A stretch of DNA of 17,351 nt, taken from assembly GCA_016189965.1 (NCBI GenBank), contig JACPRL010000052.1:1-17351 (forward strand), given 5' to 3'. The first letter of the stretch is position 1. Each line of letters begins with the position of its first letter. This DNA is from Acidobacteriota bacterium. GTDB taxonomy: Bacteria > Acidobacteriota > Terriglobia > Acidiferrales > 2-02-FULL-67-57. This document shows, piece after piece, positions 5,668-13,633 of the stretch. The notes beneath the pieces were generated by a model, which saw nothing but the letters and a program-made list of their open reading frames with translations, made no database searches and had not been told where the DNA came from. The position numbers were made by a program, and so were the translations under genes.

Positions 5668-6981
5668 TTTGTCGTCGCTGTGCTGGCCTCCGCGGGCGAA
5701 GTCGGCCACCTCGGCAAAGACGGCCTCGACGATTTCCTGGGCGGCGCCCTGGCGGCGGGTGTGGGCCACCTCGACCATGCGCTCGCTGCCGAACTGGTCG
5801 CCGACGGCGTTATCGGCTTCGACGATGCCGTCGGTGCAGGTGAGGATGACGTCGCCCGACTCCAGCCGCAGGAAGCCGCGCTCGTAGCGCGAGTCAGGGA
5901 ACAGGCCGATGGGCAGCCCGCCTTCCGAGAGCCAGGCCGGCTCGCCTTCGCGGCGGATGACGGCCGGGCGGATGTGGCCGGCGTTGATGTAGTGCAGGCC
6001 GCGGCCGGCCAGATCTACCAGGCCGAGGAACATCGTCATGAATTTGCGCGAGCGGGCGCCCTCGAGGATGTGCTCGTTGAGCAGAAAGGCGATGCCTTCG
6101 AGCGCGTGCACGTGCATCACCAGGGCACGCAGCATCGCCTGCAGGTTCGACATCATCAAAGCGGAGGCCACGCCCTTGCCCTCAACGTCGGCGACCACGA
6201 AGAGCATGGTGCGCGGGTCGAGGAGGAGGAAGTCGTAGTAGTCGCCGCCCACCTGGAGCGAGCTCTGGTGGCGGACGGCGATGTCTAAGCCGTCTAGATG
6301 CGGGGGCGCGTCGGGCAGCAGGCCTTCCTGGATGCCGCGGGCCAGCGTCAGCTCGCGCTCCATGCGCTGGCGCTCGAGGGATTCGCGGTGCAGCCGAGCG
6401 TTCTCCAGCGCAATGGCGAAGTGCACGGAGAGGCTCTCGAGGAACTCGATGTCGTCGCCGGTGAAGGGGCCGTCGCGTTTGTTGAGCAGCTCGAGGACGC
6501 CGACGACTTTTTCGTCGCGGTCTTTGATGGGCAGGCAGAGCAGGCTGCGGGTGCGGTAGTCGAACTGGCGGTCGAAGTCGCGGTCAAAGCGAGTGTCGGT
6601 GTAAGCGTCGGCCAGGTTCAGAACCTCGCCCGCTTCTGCCACCGTGCCGGCGATGCCGCGCCCCATGGGGAGGCGGATTTCTTTTTCTTCCAGGCCGTGG
6701 GCGATGACCGACCAGAGCTGCTTGTTGGCGTGATCGACCAGGAAGAGCGTGCCGCGGTCGGCGTTGGTGTTGCGGGTGGCGATGTTCAGGATGATGCTCA
6801 GCAGCTCGGGGAGGTCGAGCGTGGAGTTGACCATCTTGCTGGCTTCCACCAGGAAGTGGAGCCGGTCAATGGCGCGCGCCTGCTGGGCCAGCAGCTCCTG
6901 CGCCTCGTCGAGCGAAGCAGGCGCGGGGGCTGGCCGAGCCGCCGTGGCGAGCGCGCGGGCTTCCTGGTCAGCCTTCGCCAT
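5641..6981 (-). CDS. GAF domain plus SpoIIE/PP2C serine phosphatase (RsbU-like)
   Basis: 446 residues from ATG 6981; a GTG two codons earlier (6987) is possible, but GGGGTGA just before the ATG looks like its ribosome site. Numbering here follows the GTG form (448). An Ala/Pro-rich start and a helical linker (28-55) lead to a GAF domain (about 58-198). A coiled-coil-like segment (200-222, ending ARGIQEGLLP) joins it to a PP2C/SpoIIE phosphatase domain (about 225-448). Metal-site motifs are present: GGDYYD (248-253), ADVEGKG (266-272), GHIRP (337-341), TDGIVEA (385-391) and DDK (438-440). Such proteins dephosphorylate anti-sigma-factor antagonists of the SpoIIAA/RsbV type. No antagonist or anti-sigma gene is visible here. 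It is soluble, divergent from the TPR gene, and converges on the zinc-ribbon gene. Confidence 0.92.
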   Translation of the reverse strand: MAKADQEARALATAARPAPAPASLDEAQELLAQQARAIDRLHFLVEASKMVNSTLDLPELLSIILNIATRNTNADRGTLFLVDHANKQLWSVIAHGLEEKEIRLPMGRGIAGTVAEAGEVLNLADAYTDTRFDRDFDRQFDYRTRSLLCLPIKDRDEKVVGVLELLNKRDGPFTGDDIEFLESLSVHFAIALENARLHRESLERQRMERELTLARGIQEGLLPDAPPHLDGLDIAVRHQSSLQVGGDYYDFLLLDPRTMLFVVADVEGKGVASALMMSNLQAMLRALVMHVHALEGIAFLLNEHILEGARSRKFMTMFLGLVDLAGRGLHYINAGHIRPAVIRREGEPAWLSEGGLPIGLFPDSRYERGFLRLESGDVILTCTDGIVEADNAVGDQFGSERMVEVAHTRRQGAAQEIVEAVFAEVADFARGGQHSDDKVMMAIKVR

Positions 6982-7091
6982 ACTCACCCCAAATCGGATG
7001 GTCGCCCGTACACACGGTTTTCTCGGCAGCCATCACGGAGGCTGAAATTCACCCCTCCCCCTCGGTTGCCGAGATGAGTCCAGTGGTGCTA

Positions 7092-7121
7092 ATAGTAGGC
7101 GAAGCGGCGGACAAAAGTAAA
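7092..7121 (-). promoter_or_regulatory. Possible promoter for the phosphatase gene
   Basis: On the minus strand TTTACT (7121-7116) and TACTAT (7097-7092) are separated by 18 nt. Each matches the sigma-70 consensus at 4 of 6 positions. It would leave a leader of about 100 nt. Weak; chance is possible. Confidence 0.2.
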
Positions 7122-7142
7122 CACAAATAGCGAGGCGGAGCG

Positions 7143-7721
7143 GTGGGCGGAGATTTCCAGCGCGGAGTCGGCTTGTTGCAACAGGGGCAGTTCGCCGAAG
7201 CGCGAGCCGAGTTCGAGAAGGTGTTGGCGGAAAAGCCCGACTGGGCCGAAGCCCACGTCAACCTGGCGGTGGCCTGCATGGAACTGGATCGCACCGACGA
7301 GGCGCTGGCCGCCCTGGAGAAGGCGCGCGCGCTGGCACCGGAGAGCGAAGACGTCCACTACAACCTCGGCGTGGTCTACGAAAAGACGAAACGTTGGGAC
7401 GACGCGCAGGCCGCCTACGAAAAAGCCGTCCGCTTGCGGCCCACCGTGCCGGAAACCTACTGCAACCTGGGGAACATCTACCGCGAGAAGGGCTGGCTCG
7501 ACCGCGCTATCGAAGCCTACCGGGCGGCCGTTGACCTGCAGCCCTATTTCGCCTTGGCGCACAACAACCTGGCCGTGACCTACGCCATGATGTCGGATTT
7601 CGAGTCGGCCGCCTACCACGTGCAAATTGCCCAAGCGCTCGGCTATGCCGTTCATCCCGACTTCGTCGCCCACCTGCACGGCGAGCTGGCCAAGCGCAAG
7701 AAGCAAGCCGACGAGCGCTGA
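7143..7721 (+). CDS. Tetratricopeptide repeat protein
   Basis: 192 residues made almost entirely of about five 34-residue TPR units: roughly 3-33 (GVGLLQQGQFAEARAEFEKV), 37-67 (AHVNLAVACMELDRTDEAL), 71-101 (VHYNLGVVYEKTKRWDDAQ), 105-135 (TYCNLGNIYREKGWLDRAI) and 139-168 (AHNNLAVTYAMMSDFESAA). There is no signal peptide or membrane helix, so it is probably a cytoplasmic scaffold for protein contacts. The start is GTG at 7143; a stop lies 15 nt upstream in frame and GGCGGAG sits just before the start codon. It stands alone, divergent from the phosphatase gene and followed by the hairpin-rich gap. Confidence 0.85.
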   Translation: MGGDFQRGVGLLQQGQFAEARAEFEKVLAEKPDWAEAHVNLAVACMELDRTDEALAALEKARALAPESEDVHYNLGVVYEKTKRWDDAQAAYEKAVRLRPTVPETYCNLGNIYREKGWLDRAIEAYRAAVDLQPYFALAHNNLAVTYAMMSDFESAAYHVQIAQALGYAVHPDFVAHLHGELAKRKKQADER

Positions 7722-7749
7722 GCCGCCACGCGGAAACGTCATGAGGGTA

Positions 7750-7771
7750 CCCGGTGGCAGGTGCCACCGGG
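7750..7771. repeat. Perfect 22-bp palindrome
   Basis: CCCGGTGGCA and TGCCACCGGG pair fully around GG. It lies 29 nt after the TPR stop and is preceded by GGTA. Possible terminator or repeat element. Confidence 0.6.
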
Positions 7772-7861
7772 CTCGGCGAGGGTATTGGGCGCCCGTCAGT
7801 TCACGGCTGGTAGGCCCGGCCTTGGTTATGCAACCGTCTCCACTCCCAATGGAGATTTCTG

Positions 7862-7903
7862 GTAGGACAGACATTCGTGTCTGTCATTCGCCCGCAGGGC
7901 GAA
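7862..7903. repeat. GTAG-headed palindrome followed by a second hairpin
   Basis: GTAG (7862-7865) precedes GACAGACA (7866-7873), loop TTCG, and TGTCTGTC (7878-7885). It is followed directly by TTCGCCC (7887-7893) and GGGCGAA (7897-7903) around GCA. The first palindrome shares CAGACATTC with the reverse strand of the hairpin at 3722-3739, so the two belong to one family. Confidence 0.65.
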
Positions 7904-7943
7904 CTGTCTAGAAGTTATTCTGCAACCCCGGAAAATCCGTTCT

Positions 7944-7965
7944 CCCCCAGGCTGGAGCCTGGGGG
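7944..7965. repeat. Perfect 22-bp palindrome
   Basis: CCCCCAGGCT (7944-7953) and AGCCTGGGGG (7956-7965) pair fully around GG. It has the same 10-2-10 design as the palindrome at 7750 with a different sequence. Confidence 0.6.
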
Positions 7966-8044
7966 CTCGGCGGATAGTATTTTCTCGCTGAGCCCGGCTT
8001 GCCCTGAGCCAGCACTAGCAGGCCGCTGAAAAACCCTATGCCCG

Positions 8045-8144
8045 TGTCATTCCGAACCCTTGCCCGCCTTGGCGGTGAGGAATCTGCTTTTTCTTCAACC
8101 CGTTGCCACCGACAAGCAGATTCCTCGCTCCGCTCGGAATGACA
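8045..8144. repeat. 100-bp inverted-repeat element
   Basis: Outer arms TGTCATTCCGA (8045-8055) and TCGGAATGACA (8134-8144) pair perfectly. Inner arms GAGGAATCTGCTT (8077-8089) and AAGCAGATTCCTC (8114-8126) also pair perfectly. The element is too short to code for anything. Arms of this sequence occur widely in environmental bacterial genomes, from memory. It ends 25 nt from the cyclase stop codon. Confidence 0.75.
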
Positions 8145-8168
8145 AGGGGCGATCTTTTCGGCACTGAG

Positions 8169-9967
8169 TCAGGCGACGCTGTGCAGCGGGGAGGCGAGCT
8201 CGATGCGGTTGCGCCCGGCGTGCTTGGCGCGGTAGAGGGCGCGGTCGGCGGCTTCCAGCAACTCGGCACCTTCGCTGCCGTGGTCGGGGAAAGCGGCCAC
8301 GCCGATGCTGACCGTGGTGCCTTGGTCGGAGCCGTCCAAGTGGATTTGCGTCACCGAGGTGCGCAGGCGTTCGGCGAGGACCTGAGCGCCGTGCAGTTCC
8401 ACCTCGGGCAAGACGGCCAGGAACTCCTCTCCGCCCCAGCGGGCGATGATGGCGCTGCGGCGGAGGGAGTGGAGCAGGGTGGCGGCAAAGCGTGGAGCAG
8501 CCGGTCGCCCGCCGGATGGCCGAAGCGGTCGTTGAACTCTTTGAAGTGGTCGAGGTCAAACAGCAGCAGCGAGAAGGGGCGGCGGGTGCGGCGGCTCAAG
8601 GCGAGGAGCTTTTGCAGGTACTCTTCGGTAAAGCGCCGGTTGTAAAGCTGCGTGAGGTCGTCGAGCATGGCTTGCTTCTGGGCCTGGGCGAGGCGGTGTT
8701 CGGCCGCCAGGTGGCGGGCCAGATGGTCGGTGCAGCGCGCCACGTAGCGGCGCCGCTCGGGCGTCCAGTGCTGCGCGGGGCCGGTGAGCGACACCAACCC
8801 CAGCAGGCCGGCGCTGCTTTCTAGCGGCAGGCAGAAATAGCTGCCGGCATCCTGCGGGACGTTGAGCTCGCACTGGCAGACAGACTGGCGCGCGGTATCC
8901 TCGACGCCGAAGGCCTTGCCGCCGCGCACGGCCGGACAGGCTGAGGGATACGCCATCACCGAGGTCGCCGGGGCCGGCGTGGGCGGTAGAGAAGCGGAGA
9001 GTTCGAGCAGGCTGGCGGAGGGATCCGCGGCCAGCAACCAGGCTCGCTCGGGTTGGGCGCGGGCGCCGACGGCCTCGAAGAATGCGCGGTGCATCTCCGC
9101 GGCATTCTGGCAGCGGTGCAGCTCTTCGATGAAACCCTCCAAGGCTTCGGCCTCCGCCTGCATCTGCTGGAGGCCCGAGGCCAGGCGGTTGAAGCTCTCG
9201 GCCAGGCGGACCATTTCCGGACGCGGATCCAACTGAGTCATGGGCACGGGGTTGCCGGCGGCCAAGCGCTCGCTGGCGCGGAGCAGGTCGGTCAAGGGGC
9301 GGGAGACGCTGCGGGACAGCCAGTTGGTCCACCACCAGCTCCCCAACACGCCGATGACAGCCAGAAAGAAGGCGAGATAGATCATGCGCCGCACGGCGGC
9401 TTCCGCCGCGGCACGGAGGTTCTCGAGCTGCTGTTGCTCGAAGTCGATGAACAACTCCAGTTCGGCATAGAAGCGCCCGAGCTGGGCGTGCGCCGCGGGA
9501 GAGGCGAGCCAAGTCTGGGCGGGTCGGCCGGTGCGGTGCTGCTCGAGCGCGCGGAGAGCGAAGTCGGTGTGCCAGCGCTCAGCCTGCGCCAGGGCTTCTT
9601 CGAAGCGGCTCCGGGCCTCGGGCGCGTCCGCCAGCAGGGTGGTGATGCGCTCGGTTTCGTCCTGCTGCGCATGCAGAGTGAGCTGGTAGGCGCGGAGGAA
9701 CTCTGGGCGACCGCTCGAGAGGTAGGCGGCCAGGTTCATCTCCAGGCTGGCCGGCAAGCGGCGCAGGCTGCGCGCCGCCGCCAGGGTTTCCTCCAGGCGA
9801 TGGCTGCGGTGGAGCGTGGCGAGCAGCCGGTTGGTCGTGTGGGCGAAGAGCACCAGGCCGCCAAAGAAGAGCAACAACGAGAAGAAGGCCGTCGCCACCA
9901 GTTGCTGGCGGAAGGAGAGGTTGGCCAGAACGTGCCGGCGGCGGGCCAACCAAGCGAGCGCGCTCAT
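8169..9967 (-). CDS. Membrane diguanylate cyclase (sensor-HAMP-GAF-GGDEF), frameshifted
   Basis: The frame from ATG 9967 reads well to about residue 491 and then fails. The rest of the GGDEF domain continues in another minus-strand frame ending at 8169. Adding one base between 8493 and 8492 restores a 599-residue protein. Domains: helix 1 (22-44), a helical extracytoplasmic sensor (about 45-192, CHASE3-like), helix 2 (195-215), HAMP (216-268), GAF (275-425) and GGDEF (430-599). DDLTQLYNRR (436-445) and FDLDHFKEFNDRFGHPAGD (470-488) are intact, and the restored active-site loop is GGEEF (512-516), a functional variant. The inhibitory RxxD site is absent. It would make c-di-GMP from two GTP. 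The ATG overlaps the stop of the DHp-only gene (ATGA), so the two are coupled. The break is either a real mutation or a sequence error; as written the enzyme is inactive. Confidence 0.85.
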
Positions 9968-10641
9968 CGGGCCATCTGCCCGGGGAGCTGGGCGCCGGCC
10001 ACCGGCTGCGGGGCGTCAGCGTCGGGCCAGCGAGCGCGCTGGCGTTCCAGGCGCGCTTCCAGGTTTCTCACCACATCGCGCAAGCGGACGGCCAACTGGA
10101 TGATGGTGAGCAGACGCTGGCGGTCGCGCTCGGAGAGACCGGCGCAGTCCGCCAGGAGGAGCTCGGCATTCCCCAGCACGCCGGTCAACGGGTTGTTGAT
10201 TTCGTGCCGGACAATGGCCGCCACCTCCTCCCAGTAGAGTGTCCGGCGGCGCAGGGCGCGGCGCACCCAGGGACCGAGCCAACTCCGGTAGCCGCCCGCG
10301 CGGAGAAGAAACTCCACCGGAGCCGACTCCAGCACGGCTGCGGCGCGCTCTTCCTCGCCCAGCGCGACTAAGACCAGCGTGGGCGCAGGCCAGTCGGTCT
10401 CCTCCTGGGCCTGCCAGTTCTCGGCTAGGGCGAAGAAGCCGGCGAGGTCGCAGAGGAGGGCATCGAGAGCTCGGACCCCCAGGTCTGAGGCAAGCCGGGA
10501 GGACGGCACGAGCCGCAGCCAGCGGACTCGGGCGTGGCCCGCCAGCGAACGGATTAGGGCCGCCTCCTCGTCGGGCCAGAGGCCGAGCAAGGCGACCCGC
10601 GCTTCTTCCATCGGCTTTCCGCGGCTGTTCCTTTTGTTCAT
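9964..10641 (-). CDS. Pseudo-receiver plus histidine dimerization (HisKA) domain protein, no ATPase domain
   Basis: 225 residues from ATG 10641, chosen because AAGGTGG lies just before it; the longer frame from 10683 would overlap the kinase by 31 nt. Residues 14-130 look like a receiver fold without most active residues: strand 1 ARVALLGL has no acidic pair, LDALLCDL carries Asp65 near the phosphorylation position, and PTLVLVALG is strand 4. Residues about 136-200 are a HisKA/DHp domain with the H-box IVRHEINNPLTGVLGN and His146 as phospho-acceptor. Only 25 residues follow, so there is no HATPase domain and it cannot phosphorylate itself. The gene lies 11 nt after the hybrid kinase stop and overlaps the cyclase start. 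I infer a phosphotransfer or adaptor role like Spo0B or ChpT, although those keep a degenerate second domain. No established family name fits. Confidence 0.8.
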   Translation of the reverse strand: MNKRNSRGKPMEEARVALLGLWPDEEAALIRSLAGHARVRWLRLVPSSRLASDLGVRALDALLCDLAGFFALAENWQAQEETDWPAPTLVLVALGEEERAAAVLESAPVEFLLRAGGYRSWLGPWVRRALRRRTLYWEEVAAIVRHEINNPLTGVLGNAELLLADCAGLSERDRQRLLTIIQLAVRLRDVVRNLEARLERQRARWPDADAPQPVAGAQLPGQMAR

Positions 10642-10652
10642 ACACCCCACCT

Positions 10653-13607
10653 TCAGCCGGAGGCCTGTGACGCTGGCTTCCACGCTCTTGGCTCGCCTCC
10701 GGCCGGAGACCTCCGTTTCTCCTCCAGCAGTTCGCGCACGCGGCGCTGCAGCTCCTCGACATGGAACGGCTTGGGGAGGAAGGGCAGGCGCACCTGTTCG
10801 AGGAAGTCGCCCGTTTCGCGCGCCAGAGTGTCGCCGGTGGTAAAGAGCAGGCGGTCGGCCAGCGACGACTGTTGCTGGCGCAGGAGGCGATAGAAGGCCG
10901 GGCCGTCGAGTCCCGGCATGCGGATGTCGCAGATGGCCAGGTCGAAGGGCTGGCGGAGGGCTTCGGTGAGAGCGTGCTGACTTTCAGTGTGGACACTGAC
11001 CTGGTAGCCGTCCTGGGTCAACGCGTCGGCGACCAACTGAGCCACGGTGGGCTCGTCATCCACCACCAGAATGCGCGGGCTCTGCCGCGCCCGAGCCGGG
11101 GCGCGCCCGCGCGCCGCCCCGAATGTTCGGGGCGCCTCGCGCACCCCGTCCCGCGGGCGATGGACGGGCAGGTCGACAACGAAGGTAGCGCCGCCCGCCG
11201 TGCTCTCCACCCGGATGTCCCCGCCGTGCTCGCGCACCAGCAGGCGGGAGATGTAGAGCCCCAGGCCGGTGCCCTCGCCGGGCTGTTTGGTGGTGACGAA
11301 GGGGTCGAAGATGTAGGGCAGCAGGTCGGGAGGAACGCCCGGGCCGGTGTCGGCAATCTCCACCTCGACGCGCCCGGCGGCTGACGGTCCGCGGGCACGC
11401 AAGGTGAGGCGGCCGTGCTCGGGCTGGCTGCGGATGGCGTGCTCGGCATTGAGCAGCAGGTTGAGGAACACCTGCTGGAGCTGATGGGGGTCGGCGACCA
11501 CGACGGGCGGCGTCTCGGCGTAGTCGCGCACCACCTGGATGTTTTGCACCTTCAGCTCGTAGGCGCGCAGGGCGAGGGTGCGCTCGAGGACTTCGTTCAG
11601 CTCCAGAACCTGTCGTTCCGCCTTGCCGCGACGGGCGAACAGCAGCAGGTTGCGAACGATGCGGCCGGCGCGCTCGGCTTCCTGGGCGAGCCGCTCGGCT
11701 TTCTCCCGCACGCGGGGCGGGAGTGAGCTGGTGAGCAAGAGCTGCGCATAGCCGGTGACGGCGGTCAGGGGATTGTTCAGCTCGTGGGCGATGCCGGAGA
11801 CGAGTTGGCCCACCTGGGCGAGCTTCTCCCGTTCGACAATCTTGTCCTCCAGCAGGCGTTGCGGGGTGATGTCGCGGTAGACCTCCAGGCGGCCGACGAG
11901 CTGACGCTGGTCGTCGAGCAGCGGGCGGGCGAAGCGCTCCAGCACGCGGCGCGTGGGACGGCGCAGCTCGAGTTCCTCGGAGAACACCTCTTCGGGGTGG
12001 GCGGCCAGGTGCTGCCAGCGGGCGCGCGCGGCGTCGGGGGACGCGAGCTGCGGCGCGAGGTGCTCGATGGCTTCGGCCTGGCTCGTGTCGGCACCGATCT
12101 GCTGCAGCGAGATGCCGAGGAGCTGCGCCAGACGCTGGTTGACCGCTTCCACCTCTCCCTCCGGGCTGAGAACCCAGACGCCGTCGTAGAGCGAGTCGAG
12201 CACGCCCTGCCAGCGCGCCACGTACCAGCGCCACTGCTCTTCCAGCTCGCGCTCGGCTGCGGTGTCGCGGAGAAAACCCAGCACGAGCGGGGGCTCGCCG
12301 CTCTGGCTGTCGTCCTCCGCCAGGGCGTGCAACAACAGCTCGCAGGCGCGCCCGCCGCCGTCTTTCCGCCGCCATTCGACGCTGGCCCGGAAGGCCGGCG
12401 GCGCGGGCGACTGCAACCAGAGGCTGACCGCCTCCCAGTCGGCGGGAGAGAGGAAGCTGGCCAGCGGGCCGCGCTCGATCTCCTCGGCCTCGTAACCGCT
12501 CCAGCGAACCAGGAAGGGATTGGCGGCGAGGACGACGCCGGCGCGATCGAGAAAGAAGGCGCCCGCGGGCAGGTGCTGGAAAAGGGCGTCATAGCGCTGG
12601 CGGGTGTGCTCCTCCCCTTCGAGCGAGCGGAGGTGCTCAAGGGCGAAGGCGGCCAGCAGAGAGAGCAGGCTCCAGTCGGCTTCCTCCCCCGAGCCGCCAC
12701 AGGCCAGTAGAACCCCGAGCGGACGGTCGATCGTGCCCAGCGGCCAGAAGCGCACCGGCCCCTCGAACTGCGCCAGCGCCGGCAGCCAAGTCTTCAGCGC
12801 GCCAACGCGCTCCTCACCGCTCACTTCGACGACGCGTCCCAACGCCAGGGCGCGCATCCAGGGCAGCAAAGAAGTATCACCCAAGGGGAGTTCAGCCGGC
12901 AGCAGGTGGGCGGAGCCGGCTGCCGCGCAGCAGCGGAAACGATCGGGCAGATACTCATAGAGTCCGCAGGCGGACGCGCCGGAGAGCTCGGTGGCAGCGG
13001 CCACCAGCCGCCCCAGCATGGCTGGCCGGAGCCCCAGGAGGTGCCACTCGGCGGCGAGGGCGGTGCGGGCTCGGTGTCGCTGGCGAAGCTCCTGGCACTC
13101 CTGCGACAGCAGGTCTCGCTCCAACAGCAAGCTCACGGCCCGCGCCACTCCCCGGCCCAAGGCCTGTTCTTCGGCCGTGGGCGGCTCGGCGCGCTCGAAG
13201 ACCACCCACAGGCAGCCGAAGCAGTGCCCGTTGGCACCGAGCGGCAGCATGAGGAGGCCGCCGGCGCCAGCTAGCGGCGGCGGCAGGAGCGCGTCGGGCA
13301 CCTCGGCCGGGTTGATCCAGAGCGGCTCCTGACGCTCGAGCACCTCGCGGCAGGGGGGAAAGCCGTCGGGGGAAAGAATGCTCAACACGTCCCAGTCGGG
13401 AGATGAGGCGGCGACAGTCTCCAGGTAGCCGCGGGCGGCATCGAGCTTCCAGGCCAGCACGACTTCGGCGTCAAGCTGTTCGCGGAGGATTCCGCAGGCC
13501 TGTCGCAGGGCATCCTCGGACGCGGCGCCGGGGCCGAACTGGCAGAAGAATTCAGCCAGGCGCTCGGCCAGCCGTGCCTGCGTGCCGCGAACCAGCCAAA
13601 CGGCCAT
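10653..13607 (-). CDS. Soluble hybrid sensor histidine kinase, GAF-GAF-PAS-PAS-HisKA-HATPase-REC
   Basis: 984 residues with no membrane helix, so probably cytoplasmic. Two GAF-like regions (about 30-165 and 195-330) precede two PAS domains: 336-450, with LPAGAFFLDRAGVVLAANP, and 462-585, with LYDGVWVLSPEGEVEAVN. The HisKA domain (about 595-660) has the H-box GIAHELNNPL with His608. The HATPase domain (about 705-815) has the N-box Asn720, DTGPG (753-757), the F-box IFDPFVTTK and GTGLGLYIS (779-787). A C-terminal receiver (about 845-962) is complete: Asp850-Asp851, Asp894 in CDIRMPG, Thr923-Thr924 and Lys946 in LPKPF. Phosphate should pass from His608 to Asp894 and then to a separate histidine; the DHp-only protein encoded 11 nt downstream is the obvious candidate. 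The start is ATG 13607, after a weak GGAA site. The signal sensed is unknown. Confidence 0.95.
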   Translation of the reverse strand: MAVWLVRGTQARLAERLAEFFCQFGPGAASEDALRQACGILREQLDAEVVLAWKLDAARGYLETVAASSPDWDVLSILSPDGFPPCREVLERQEPLWINPAEVPDALLPPPLAGAGGLLMLPLGANGHCFGCLWVVFERAEPPTAEEQALGRGVARAVSLLLERDLLSQECQELRQRHRARTALAAEWHLLGLRPAMLGRLVAAATELSGASACGLYEYLPDRFRCCAAAGSAHLLPAELPLGDTSLLPWMRALALGRVVEVSGEERVGALKTWLPALAQFEGPVRFWPLGTIDRPLGVLLACGGSGEEADWSLLSLLAAFALEHLRSLEGEEHTRQRYDALFQHLPAGAFFLDRAGVVLAANPFLVRWSGYEAEEIERGPLASFLSPADWEAVSLWLQSPAPPAFRASVEWRRKDGGGRACELLLHALAEDDSQSGEPPLVLGFLRDTAAERELEEQWRWYVARWQGVLDSLYDGVWVLSPEGEVEAVNQRLAQLLGISLQQIGADTSQAEAIEHLAPQLASPDAARARWQHLAAHPEEVFSEELELRRPTRRVLERFARPLLDDQRQLVGRLEVYRDITPQRLLEDKIVEREKLAQVGQLVSGIAHELNNPLTAVTGYAQLLLTSSLPPRVREKAERLAQEAERAGRIVRNLLLFARRGKAERQVLELNEVLERTLALRAYELKVQNIQVVRDYAETPPVVVADPHQLQQVFLNLLLNAEHAIRSQPEHGRLTLRARGPSAAGRVEVEIADTGPGVPPDLLPYIFDPFVTTKQPGEGTGLGLYISRLLVREHGGDIRVESTAGGATFVVDLPVHRPRDGVREAPRTFGAARGRAPARARQSPRILVVDDEPTVAQLVADALTQDGYQVSVHTESQHALTEALRQPFDLAICDIRMPGLDGPAFYRLLRQQQSSLADRLLFTTGDTLARETGDFLEQVRLPFLPKPFHVEELQRRVRELLEEKRRSPAGGEPRAWKPASQASG

Positions 13608-13633
13608 GGGCGTTCCGGCGCGGGCAAGCCCGC

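Larger units (their letters stand above)
7722..8168. other. Gene-free hairpin array between converging genes
   Basis: 447 bp with no believable gene. At least five separate palindromes occur in order: 7750-7771, 7837-7855, 7862-7885, 7887-7903 and 7944-7965. A larger inverted element follows at 8045-8144. None ends in a T-run. The region separates the TPR gene from the cyclase gene, which converge on it, so any of them could serve as a bidirectional terminator. Confidence 0.7.

Noticed and set aside
7750..7965. CRISPR array
   Set aside because: The palindromes differ in sequence and are unevenly spaced, with no repeated unit or cas gene.
8045..8144. tRNA or structured RNA gene
   Set aside because: The nested arms do not form a cloverleaf and there is no tRNA T-loop or CCA context; a dispersed inverted repeat explains it better.
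8480..8500. Programmed ribosomal frameshift in the cyclase
   Set aside because: No slippery heptamer or other known shift signal at the break; a simple base loss is sufficient.
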